Below the pieces are notes generated by a model that ran no database searches, was not told the DNA's origin, and saw nothing but the letters and a program-made list of their open reading frames with translations. Made by a program: the position numbers and the translations under genes. Positions 7,694 through 16,142 of a DNA stretch of 50,387 bases are shown here, in pieces. Source of the DNA: Bizionia sp. (GTDB taxonomy: Bacteria > Bacteroidota > Bacteroidia > Flavobacteriales > Flavobacteriaceae); the NCBI GenBank assembly GCA_020631395.1, contig JAHDHI010000032.1, positions 1-50,387 of the forward strand. The letters are read 5' to 3'. Position 1 is the first letter of the stretch. Each line of letters opens with the position of its first letter.

Positions 7694-9577
7694 CTAATTC
7701 AAAATCTTAAATTCGCAACGTCTGTTTATATCATATTCTTCATCCGTACAGATGCCTTCTTTATCGCATTTGTTCAATGGTTGAAACTCCCCATAACCAA
7801 TGCTTTTCAATCGCCTTCCATCTATGCCTTGGCTTACCAAATACTCCAAAGTCGAAGCTGCACGTTCCTTGGATAGGTCCAAGTTATATTGATCACTCCC
7901 TCTCGCATCCGTATGAGCGGAGACTTCTATTTCCATATATTCATACTTTTTCATTAGGTCCACCAACACATCCAATATAATCGCTGCATCTTTACGTATC
8001 GCTGATTTATCGAAATCGAAGAAGATTTTTTCCAATTGTACTTGTACTTCTCCCCTTTCATTTTCCTTTACCCTAGCTTCTGCATCTGCATAAGATTCCA
8101 ACACCAAGTAGATGTTATGACTTATTTTCCCTTTACTATCCGTTGAAAATTCCACATCTTGTGGTATGTATGCCTTGCGGGTACCTCTTACTCTATATTT
8201 CTTGTTTGGTTCTATCTTGAATAAATATTCTGCATTGTCCCCAACTATGCTGTCCTGAATAACCGTTCCTGTTTCATCAAACAAGGTCACCAATGACCCT
8301 GGCAGTAGTTCCTGACTATTTTTATCTTGTACTATTCCGTCTACTAGATATTTGGTCAAAATGTTTTCTTCCCTTCCAAAACCATACAATCTATCATAAC
8401 CGGACTTATTTGAAGACACGTAACCTTTGTTGTCCTTTTCTCTAATGACATAGGCAAAATCGTCCAAACTACTATTTATAGAACTCCCCAGGTTTACGGG
8501 CGTGTCGAAACTTCCATTTACCATATTGCTTCTAAAGACATCCAATCCTCCATAACCTTGATGACCATTTGAAGCAAAATACAGGACATTTACATCACTT
8601 ATGAAAGGAAACTGTTCTCTATGCCTTGTGTTTATCTTATCTCCAAGGTTTTCTGGTTTCCCATATGTACCGTCTTCATTTACGGTTACCTTGAAAATAT
8701 CGAAGCTTCCTTTTGTACCCGGCATGTCACTTGCAAAATACAAGGTCTTGCCATCTTTGCTCAATGCTGGGTGTTCCGTGCTATATTCGTCCGAAGTGAA
8801 TGGCAATGCCTTGACATTTGTCCAAATGCCATCTACCAATTCTGCTTTGAATATTTTTATGTGAGCTATTCTTTCTTCTCCTGTCTTCGTACGATTTTTA
8901 TTCGTTCTATTGAAATACATTGTTTTTCCATCTCTCGAAAATGTAGCATTGCTCTCGTGTGAGTCCGTATTTATCTCATCCGGAAAAGGTTTTACATCTT
9001 CCATGCTACCATTTTCTGTCAATTTTCCGCTATACAAATCCAAGTATGGCAAATTGTTCCAAGCAAATGATGGATTTTCATTGTTTCTAGCTGATGCAAA
9101 TGCCACCCTATCTCCATAGAAGGACAATCCGAAGTCACCGTTGGAATTCTTGTTTTCCAATTGCCTTACTTCAAATGTATGGGGTGTCGTCTTTTCCAAT
9201 TCTTCTATGAATGCTGGCGTATTCACCTTTTTATTGTAATATCGACTTAGGTGCTTATCTGCTTCCTTGTAGTTTTTGACTCCCTTGAGTGCTTGCGCAT
9301 ACCTGAAATGCAATTCGATGTCGATTGAATCTCCGTAGGTTAAAAACAACTCCCTATAGGTTTTAATCGCCTTTTGCATTGCCATGTTGTAGTAATAGCT
9401 GTCTGCCAAATTCTGCAATACGTCTTGAGAACGTTCTTTGCTTTCGTATATGTTCGCTGCTTCCGCATAGGCTTTCATTTCAAAAAGCGTATTTGCCCTT
9501 TTCAAACTTCCCTTTTGTGCCAATGCTGAAACGCCAACCAACAAAAGGGCTGCAAGTATGTATATTTGTTTTTTCAT
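7694..9577 (-). CDS. OmpA-family protein with TPR and PD40 propeller (T9SS/gliding partner type)
   Basis: Outer-membrane-associated, peptidoglycan-binding protein. A Sec signal peptide (MKKQIYILAALLLVGVSALAQ) is followed by a TPR-like region (about 22-125) with two-helix repeats. Next is a PD40/WD40-like beta-propeller (about 145-400) with recurring blades such as FSRDGKTMYFNR, LSKDGKTLYFASD and LYFASNGHQGYGGLDVF. A carboxypeptidase-regulatory-like beta domain (about 415-490) precedes a C-terminal OmpA domain (about 505-627) with FFDFDKSAIR and the peptidoglycan-binding SAHTDARGSDQYN. This is the canonical partner of PorP/SprF proteins and of large CHU_C-tailed adhesins in Bacteroidota, and the three genes are consecutive here. 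It is not PorE itself by any evidence I can see; it is a member of the same architecture group. Confidence 0.93.
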   Translation of the reverse strand: MKKQIYILAALLLVGVSALAQKGSLKRANTLFEMKAYAEAANIYESKERSQDVLQNLADSYYYNMAMQKAIKTYRELFLTYGDSIDIELHFRYAQALKGVKNYKEADKHLSRYYNKKVNTPAFIEELEKTTPHTFEVRQLENKNSNGDFGLSFYGDRVAFASARNNENPSFAWNNLPYLDLYSGKLTENGSMEDVKPFPDEINTDSHESNATFSRDGKTMYFNRTNKNRTKTGEERIAHIKIFKAELVDGIWTNVKALPFTSDEYSTEHPALSKDGKTLYFASDMPGTKGSFDIFKVTVNEDGTYGKPENLGDKINTRHREQFPFISDVNVLYFASNGHQGYGGLDVFRSNMVNGSFDTPVNLGSSINSSLDDFAYVIREKDNKGYVSSNKSGYDRLYGFGREENILTKYLVDGIVQDKNSQELLPGSLVTLFDETGTVIQDSIVGDNAEYLFKIEPNKKYRVRGTRKAYIPQDVEFSTDSKGKISHNIYLVLESYADAEARVKENERGEVQVQLEKIFFDFDKSAIRKDAAIILDVLVDLMKKYEYMEIEVSAHTDARGSDQYNLDLSKERAASTLEYLVSQGIDGRRLKSIGYGEFQPLNKCDKEGICTDEEYDINRRCEFKILN

Positions 9578-9685
9578 ATGTCTATGTTTATTGTTTTTTA
9601 TCGGTCATCCGTAACATTCATATGATCATTCCGCTGTGCATCCAACTTTTTAGTTATGAATGTTTCATCTTTATAGTCTTTAATT

Positions 9686-10642
9686 TTAGAAGAATCTTGG
9701 TGAACGATCGTAGCCTCCCTTCAATCCGAATAAATCCACATCGAACAAAACAAATATCTCGTGTGATCCAGAATTATATTCTCCCAAATTGGTTGTTGTA
9801 TAGTCGTATGAGTATCCTACTCTCAAATTTGGTGTAATCCTAAAACTTGCCAATGCACTTATTGCATCGTCCAAACGATACCCCAAACCAGCTTCTAACC
9901 TGTCGTTTATCAAAACATTAGCCGTAAGATCCAATGCCAATGGTGCACCACTTACCCCCTTTGCCATAAATGCAGGTTTAAGCTTCAGCCCCTTGTTCAA
10001 GTCAAATACATATCCACCAGTAATGAAATAGTGGACACTTTGCACCCCTGTTGATTTTATTCCGTTTTGGGTTTCCAAATGTGTTGTCGTCAATAAATTA
10101 GGGGCAGATGCTCCCAAATAATAATTCTTTGTAAAAAAATAGGCTCCTATGCCTAGATTTGGAAATGCCTTACTAATGTTTTCATCGAATGCCACATCTG
10201 TAGTTTGATTTCCCGATTGCAAGTTGAATCCATTGAAATTGGCATTGAAAAGCGTAACTCCGGCTTTAAGTCCCAATGACAGCTTGCTTTCAAGCCCTAC
10301 TGGCAATACATAGGCAAAATCTGCGTAGATGTTATTCTCATCCACTACATCCCCAATGTTGTCGTTGGTAAACGAAATTCCTACTTCCATCTTTTCATTG
10401 ATTGGGGTATGCGCAAAAAAGGTTCCTGTCTTTGGAGCTCCTTCCAAACCTACCCATTGCGTTCTGTATAATCCCCCTATGTTCAATATGTTTTCGTCTG
10501 CTGTTGCATATGCAGGATTTATAACGCTCATATTGTACATATAATGCGTAAATTGAACGTCTTGCTGAGCATTACCTTGAAATGACATCAATGCCAACCC
10601 GACCATCGCAGCTATTTTATGATATATATTTAAATTTTTCAT
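9686..10642 (-). CDS. PorP/SprF family type IX secretion outer-membrane protein
   Basis: Member of the family of Porphyromonas PorP and Flavobacterium SprF, outer-membrane beta-barrels that help T9SS export or anchor specific large adhesins. The N-terminal signal ends MSFQGNAQQDVQFTHYMYNM; the QFTQYM-type motif followed by NPAYA is the family signature. The body is a series of beta strands and the C-terminus GLKGGYDRSPRFF ends in aromatic residues typical of BamA-targeted barrels. The length of 318 aa is normal. It lies 28 bases after the giant adhesin gene, on the same strand, so it is probably dedicated to that adhesin. A paralogue of SprF is likelier than the main PorP of the secretion machine, because those genes sit in a different context. 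Confidence 0.93.
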   Translation of the reverse strand: MKNLNIYHKIAAMVGLALMSFQGNAQQDVQFTHYMYNMSVINPAYATADENILNIGGLYRTQWVGLEGAPKTGTFFAHTPINEKMEVGISFTNDNIGDVVDENNIYADFAYVLPVGLESKLSLGLKAGVTLFNANFNGFNLQSGNQTTDVAFDENISKAFPNLGIGAYFFTKNYYLGASAPNLLTTTHLETQNGIKSTGVQSVHYFITGGYVFDLNKGLKLKPAFMAKGVSGAPLALDLTANVLINDRLEAGLGYRLDDAISALASFRITPNLRVGYSYDYTTTNLGEYNSGSHEIFVLFDVDLFGLKGGYDRSPRFF

Positions 10643-10670
10643 CTTTTTTAAAATTGTTTTTATCTAAAAA

Positions 10671-13600
10671 TTATCTGCTTAAGTATAAACTTCCTTGTTT
10701 TGCCTTTGTCTCACCATCATTGAAGTTGAAGATGTAATAGTAGACTCCTACAGGCAAATCACCACTTCCCAAAGTCCTGGATTGATTGGATTTACCATTG
10801 AAACGAGGTGTTGATGCCTTTCCCTTATAGACTATGTTCCCATAGCGGTTATATATCTCCATTTCGAAGTTAGGATATAGCAAATTCACATTGTCTATGT
10901 CGAACGTATCATTGGTACCATCTCCATTGGGAGAGAATCCATCCGGTATGACAATCAAACCACACCCTGTCAAATCTGGGGTCACGATCAAAGGCACGCT
11001 ACTTTCACATCCGGTTGTCGCGTTTACGAGTACAGCATAATATGTTGTTCCCACTGTAAGCGGTGTCGTACTTGAGATTGCATTTCCATTGGGGACTGCA
11101 TCGTACCAAATGACATTGTTTAGAGAAGCATCGTATTCAACGATATTCAATGTCAACTCATTTATTGTCGGTGTGTCATTAATACACAATTCACTATTTG
11201 GATCTAGGAGTGTCGGTGTAGCTGCATCACTTACAGTAACTGTGATTTGTACGTTATCTGAAGATTCACACCCTGTAGTTCCCGTTTGCGTAGCAAAATA
11301 ATCTTCTGCATCTTCCAATGCAACCGAAGCGTCCAGTACCGTAGTCAATGTAGCATCTGCATACCATGTTATTTGCCCTGTTCCTGATATCGTTGCACTC
11401 AAATCTGCAACCGTTGGATTGTCTGCCACACAATATACAGGATTGGCATCCACTATTGTCGGTGCTGCAGAATTGTTTATCGTCACGGTTATTTGTGCCG
11501 TAGCATCCGTCGTACAAAATCCTGTTGCTGTAACGGTGTATGTATATACTCCTGCCGCATCTACTTCTGGATCAAAAACCCCTGTCCCGCTAACCAAGCC
11601 TGGTGACCACGTTCCTGTTCCATCCGGTGTTCCCGTCAACTCGCCAAACAAGTCCACAGTGCCATCTATCACACATAACGCCGTCATATTGTCTCCTCCT
11701 GCATTTGGTGCTTGAGTCACCGTCACTTGGACTTCACTGGTAAAGTTCCCACATGCATTGGCCAATAGGTATGTATACGTTCCTTCTGCATCAACCAAAG
11801 GATCAAACACTCCTGTACCACTGGTCAAGGCCGGTATCCACGTTCCTCCTGCATCTGCTGTCCCTATCAATGTGAACAAATCCGTCGTCCCACTGTTGCT
11901 ACAGATTTCCAAAACTGCATCCGCCCCAGCATTCAATGGACCATCGATGGTCAATGTTATCGTTGTCGTGGCATCCACACAAGGTGGCATAGCCGTCACG
12001 GAATAAGTAAAATCGTAATCTCCAAGTGCTAGACCTGTCGTATCAAATGGGTTAACAACCACCGTTCCTGAAGTATCCGCTCCCATATACCAAGTACCTC
12101 CTCCATCTTGTGTTCCGTCCAATCCCAATGTCAAGTCCACACTAGTATCATTTTCACATGTGTTGAATGCATTTGTACTTACTCCTCCCGAATTGGGTGA
12201 TTGGTTGATCGTCACCGTTACTTCCACTCGCATCACAGATTCACAACTTGCATCTGTTTGAGAAGCATAATAAGTCTCCCCATCCACCAATGCCGTTGTC
12301 ACATCCAAAGGATTTCCCCCTGTTGGGTCGTCATACCACTGTATTGTTGTTCCTATCGCAACAAGATCTGCCACGGTTGCCGCATCACAAAATGATTGTG
12401 CCGCCATTGCTGTTGGAGCCGTAGTGTCCTCAATCGTTACAGAAACGGTTTCTGTTTCGTCTGGACAAGACGCAGTGCTCACCGTATAGGTATAGTTGTA
12501 AGTACCTACGGGCAACAAGGTCAAGTCCACATTGCTTCCCATCAATGCTCCAGTTGCATCATCATCCGTCCATGTACCACCAACATCGTTTCCTGCCAAT
12601 TGGTCGAATAGATCCAACGGGGTATTGTTAATAACATCTATTTGGCATACTACGAATGGTGTCCCCGTTCCTGCTTCAGGACTATCGTTAATGGTTATAC
12701 TTACCGTACTGCCATTGGTACAACCATTGGCATTGGATATCGTGTAAGTGTAATTGTATGTTCCTATTGTCAACAGTGTCAAGTCCACATTGCTTCCCGT
12801 TAGTGCTCCAGTTGCATCATCATCCGTCCATGTACCACCAACATCGTTTCCTGCCAATTGCCCGAAAAGATCGAATGGGGAATTCGTCGCTGCATCATTC
12901 TCACAAAATTCAATTGGTGTTGCCGTTCCCGTATTCGGTGTAGCATTTATTATTATTTGCACAGTGACATCGACATCTGTACAACTTCCAATCGCTGGCA
13001 CCGAATACGTATAATCATACGTTCCAGCCGTCAACCCAGAGATGTCTATGGGATTTGTCACCACTGCTCCAGATGTATCGACTCCATCATACCAGGTTCC
13101 ATTGGAATCTTGTGTGCCATCCAACAACGTGAATAGATCAAAAGGAGAATTTGCTCCTACATTTTCCTCGCATATTTCCACTGGGGGCAATGCATTTCCG
13201 GATTCTGGTGCTTCTTCGATGGTTATTGTAACCGTACTACTGTTCGAACAATTGTTGGTATCAGTTATACTGTATGTATAATTGTAAGTTCCAAGGGGCA
13301 AAAGCGTCAAATCCACGTTGCTCCCTGTTAGTGCACCTGTGCCATCATCATCACTCCAAGTCCCTCCTGTATCGTTTCCTGACAATTGATTGAACAAGTC
13401 GAATGGCGAGTTTGTTGCCAATTCATTTTCACAAAATGCAATCGGTGTTGCCGTTCCCGTATTGGGAAGTCCATTTATTATAATTTGAACCGTGACATCA
13501 TCATCGGTACAACTTCCTATTGCCGGAACCGAATATGTGAAATCGTAAGTCCCTTCAACAAATCCAGAGATGTCCATTGGATTGGTTACCACGGCACCCG

Positions 13601-15887
13601 ATGTGTCCATTCCATCGTACCACGTCCCATTTGTATCCTGAGTTCCGTCCAACAATGTGAAAAGATCGAATGGAGAATTTGCTCCTGCATCCGAGATGCA
13701 TATTTCTACCGGGGGCAAAGCATTTCCAGATTCTGGTGCTTCTTCGATGGTTACCGTTACCGTACTACTGCTAGTACATGCATTGCCATCTGTAATGTTG
13801 TAAGTATAATTATATGTTCCTACTGTCAATATCGTTAAATCGACATCACTTCCGGACAATGCTCCACTGGCATCGTCATCCGTCCAAACTCCTCCTGCAT
13901 CATTTCCAGATAATTGTCCAAACAAATCCAAAGGAGAGTTTCCTATCAGGTCATTTTCACAAAGTATGACTGGTGTAGCTGTTCCTGTATTTGGCAATGG
14001 ATTGATGGTTATGGTTACTGTAACCAATTCATCATCGCAACTTCCAATCTCATCGACATCGAAAGTATAATTGTATGTTCCCGCCGTCAAAACGGACAAA
14101 TCAATTGGGTTGGCTATTGCCGTTCCCGTATTGTCCATCCCCATGTACCATGTTCCCGTTTGATCTTCTCCATCCAGCAAATCGAATAAATCAAAACTGG
14201 ACGAACCTTCACCCTCACAAAAATCCGGGCTATCGTTTACCGTTCCAGATTCCGGTGCTGGTTCTATCGTTATTGTTATGTCTTCTGTATCATTGCAAGT
14301 TCCATTGTCTATCGTGTATGTATAGGTATATGGACTACCTACAACTGTAAATCCAGTAATGTCAATAGGATTGATTACTACAGCTCCCGCTCCGTCTGTC
14401 CAAGTACCACCATTGTTATCTTGAGAACCATCCAAAGTCGTGAACAAATCGAAAGGTGAATTCGCTCCCAATTCGTTTTCACAAAATACTTGATTTACTG
14501 CATTTCCGGCATTGGGGTCTTGCAACACCACAACTTGAACAGTTGTAGATTCTTCTGGACATGGGTTAGGCAATATGTTCTGTGTATAGGTGAAATCATA
14601 GGTTCCTGGAGTGAATCCCGTCAAATCTATTGGAGAAGTCACTACTGGGTCTGTACTTGTGGTTCCTTGCGTCCATTGCCCATTTGGGTCTTCATTCTCC
14701 AACAATGTCGTCAAATCAAAAGCTGATGGCAAACCTGCTTCGCAAAACGTTGCTGGGTTTGCTGTAGATACCGTTCCCGAAGTAAAGGTTTCATATATGG
14801 TAATGGTAACTGTAGCTGAACCTTCTAGGCAAGCTCCATTGGCTGGTACCTCATATGTAAACACATATATTCCTGCCGTAGTCAATGTGGATATGTTTAC
14901 CGTACCTTGGTGGCCATTTGAAGTAGGCAGTGGTCCTGTCCAAGCACCTACCGTATCCGGAGTACCTCCCAATTCATCGAATAAATCAAAATCGGCAGTT
15001 GGCACATTGTCATTGCAATAATCCAATGCTGCTGATTGTCCAGCATCAAAAGGATCTTGTATGCCTACTATCACTTCCTCGACATTGCTCGTACAAAAGA
15101 AATCACTCGCTTGTACATAGTAATTTTCTCCGTCTATCAATGGTGTGGTCAATTGCAAAGCTGGCAATATGGGATCTCCGTTGCCGTCTACATTGGCATA
15201 CCAACTGACGTTATCTGCAGTTCCGGGGTTCAAATCCCCAACAGTTGGGTTGGCATCCGAACAAAAATCTTGTGGTGTTGGTGGAGCTGGATCCAATGGA
15301 GCTATGAAAACTGCCGTGCTACCTCCTTCTATTTGACTTCTACAACCTCCATTATCAACAAATACTATAAAGTAGTTTGTTCCTCCAGCAGGCAATGGGT
15401 CCATTCCTGATGCTTGGCTAGTCAAATTGACGTCATAATAGACTTCCACACTTCCACCGGAAGGAGTTTCTGGCTGTAACACTTCATCTATGTATGTTTG
15501 TATTGTTGCCCCATCTGTAGAGCAATAGATGCCATCTAGATTGGCTCCTGAAGCAGTTACTGCAAATTTCAAGGTAAGCATAGGTCTAACGGCACAACTC
15601 CCTGCTAGGTCATCTGCATAGAAAGTACCATCTTGAACAAATTCGGTATCAGCGAATGCATTCCCTCCAGTCAAGGCATCGTACCAGACTACTCCACCTC
15701 CGTTATCTGTGACATAGGCACTCAAATCTGCAAAGGTCAAACCCGATGCATCACAAATGGCTGGTGGACTGGGGTCTGTTACTGTAGGACATTGTGCATT
15801 GGCAAAAAATGCTGTGAATAGGAATACCAGAATATAGGACATAGGCATAACTACACTCCTAAACAAAGGTAGAAATCTTGTTTTCAT
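10671..15887 (-). CDS. Giant T9SS-exported repeat adhesin with gliding-motility C-terminal domain
   Basis: A 1738-residue predicted cell-surface protein. It has an N-terminal signal peptide ending FLFTAFFANAQ. Its long middle consists of Ig-like/PKD-like beta modules of about 88 residues, each marked by phrases such as NSPFDLF, GTWYDG or GTWTDDD, VVTNPIDISG or GSNVDLTLL, GTYNYTY, and paired Cys. At least six modules alternate as A-B-A-B-A-A, and an A-B pair spans about 528 bases. The C-terminus (about 1650-1738) is a T9SS type B sorting domain (CHU_C family): IPDGFSPNGDGTNDTFDI, IYNRYGNIVYKG and LPVGVYYYIFNFND. It is followed by PorP/SprF and OmpA-PD40 genes in the same direction, the usual partner set. 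A role in adhesion or gliding is inferred from the family. No enzymatic domain is visible. Confidence 0.94.
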   Translation of the reverse strand: MKTRFLPLFRSVVMPMSYILVFLFTAFFANAQCPTVTDPSPPAICDASGLTFADLSAYVTDNGGGVVWYDALTGGNAFADTEFVQDGTFYADDLAGSCAVRPMLTLKFAVTASGANLDGIYCSTDGATIQTYIDEVLQPETPSGGSVEVYYDVNLTSQASGMDPLPAGGTNYFIVFVDNGGCRSQIEGGSTAVFIAPLDPAPPTPQDFCSDANPTVGDLNPGTADNVSWYANVDGNGDPILPALQLTTPLIDGENYYVQASDFFCTSNVEEVIVGIQDPFDAGQSAALDYCNDNVPTADFDLFDELGGTPDTVGAWTGPLPTSNGHQGTVNISTLTTAGIYVFTYEVPANGACLEGSATVTITIYETFTSGTVSTANPATFCEAGLPSAFDLTTLLENEDPNGQWTQGTTSTDPVVTSPIDLTGFTPGTYDFTYTQNILPNPCPEESTTVQVVVLQDPNAGNAVNQVFCENELGANSPFDLFTTLDGSQDNNGGTWTDGAGAVVINPIDITGFTVVGSPYTYTYTIDNGTCNDTEDITITIEPAPESGTVNDSPDFCEGEGSSSFDLFDLLDGEDQTGTWYMGMDNTGTAIANPIDLSVLTAGTYNYTFDVDEIGSCDDELVTVTITINPLPNTGTATPVILCENDLIGNSPLDLFGQLSGNDAGGVWTDDDASGALSGSDVDLTILTVGTYNYTYNITDGNACTSSSTVTVTIEEAPESGNALPPVEICISDAGANSPFDLFTLLDGTQDTNGTWYDGMDTSGAVVTNPMDISGFVEGTYDFTYSVPAIGSCTDDDVTVQIIINGLPNTGTATPIAFCENELATNSPFDLFNQLSGNDTGGTWSDDDGTGALTGSNVDLTLLPLGTYNYTYSITDTNNCSNSSTVTITIEEAPESGNALPPVEICEENVGANSPFDLFTLLDGTQDSNGTWYDGVDTSGAVVTNPIDISGLTAGTYDYTYSVPAIGSCTDVDVTVQIIINATPNTGTATPIEFCENDAATNSPFDLFGQLAGNDVGGTWTDDDATGALTGSNVDLTLLTIGTYNYTYTISNANGCTNGSTVSITINDSPEAGTGTPFVVCQIDVINNTPLDLFDQLAGNDVGGTWTDDDATGALMGSNVDLTLLPVGTYNYTYTVSTASCPDETETVSVTIEDTTAPTAMAAQSFCDAATVADLVAIGTTIQWYDDPTGGNPLDVTTALVDGETYYASQTDASCESVMRVEVTVTINQSPNSGGVSTNAFNTCENDTSVDLTLGLDGTQDGGGTWYMGADTSGTVVVNPFDTTGLALGDYDFTYSVTAMPPCVDATTTITLTIDGPLNAGADAVLEICSNSGTTDLFTLIGTADAGGTWIPALTSGTGVFDPLVDAEGTYTYLLANACGNFTSEVQVTVTQAPNAGGDNMTALCVIDGTVDLFGELTGTPDGTGTWSPGLVSGTGVFDPEVDAAGVYTYTVTATGFCTTDATAQITVTINNSAAPTIVDANPVYCVADNPTVADLSATISGTGQITWYADATLTTVLDASVALEDAEDYFATQTGTTGCESSDNVQITVTVSDAATPTLLDPNSELCINDTPTINELTLNIVEYDASLNNVIWYDAVPNGNAISSTTPLTVGTTYYAVLVNATTGCESSVPLIVTPDLTGCGLIVIPDGFSPNGDGTNDTFDIDNVNLLYPNFEMEIYNRYGNIVYKGKASTPRFNGKSNQSRTLGSGDLPVGVYYYIFNFNDGETKAKQGSLYLSR
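12520..13880 (-). repeat. Tandem coding repeats inside the adhesin gene
   Basis: Nucleotide-level repeats that alternate A and B modules with a 528-base period. For example, GCATTTCC before the phrase encoding EEAPESGNALPP recurs at 13192 and 13720. Two adjacent A modules near 12553 and 12811 are 258 bases apart and share a long near-identical stretch. High DNA similarity indicates recent duplication or gene conversion. Confidence 0.8.
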
Positions 15888-16077
15888 AATTATAAGTAGG
15901 TCTAGTTAGTCAATAGCTTTCAAGTTGAAAAAAACAAATATGATTCTTTAAATGATCTATTTGAATAATTAACGTAAAGCATTATCATATAACAATTTAA
16001 CAGTTTTTTTTGTATTTCATCGAGGTTTTTATGTTTTTTTTGACCATCCACAAGTAAACACCTGTTAAACAGTATTT
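15888..16077. other. AT-rich upstream region of the adhesin gene
   Basis: No gene. Contains a one-mismatch -7-like element, CATATTTG on the minus strand at 15935-15942, 48 bases before the adhesin ATG, and several long A/T runs. The adhesin operon promoter presumably lies here. Confidence 0.35.
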
Positions 16078-16127
16078 TACAAAAACAAACAAGCTCATCC
16101 TTTCGGATGAGCTTGTTTGTTTTTGTA
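16078..16127 (-). terminator. Strong terminator of the act-cox operon (23-bp perfect stem)
   Basis: A perfect inverted repeat with 23-bp arms and a 4-base loop, built on AAGCTCATCC / GGATGAGCTT with flanking A-rich and T-rich tracts (the arm ends read ACAAAAACAAAC and GTTTGTTTTTGT). It starts 16 bases beyond the subunit I stop. Because both arms carry the T tract it could act in either direction. Confidence 0.85.
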
Positions 16128-16142
16128 TGGTAGAATTGCTTT

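Noticed and set aside
13386-13838. Series of plus-strand ORFs of about 60-150 codons across the adhesin gene
   Set aside because: They follow the repeat pattern of the adhesin on the opposite strand and are produced by its codon use; none has a start context or family.
12520-13880. CRISPR-like spaced repeats
   Set aside because: The repeats are 528 bases in period, vary at third positions and encode continuous Ig-like protein modules.
16078-16127. 23-bp perfect inverted repeat as a mobile element or MITE end
   Set aside because: It is a single hairpin with a 4-base loop and T tract just after a stop codon, with no target duplication; a terminator explains it.
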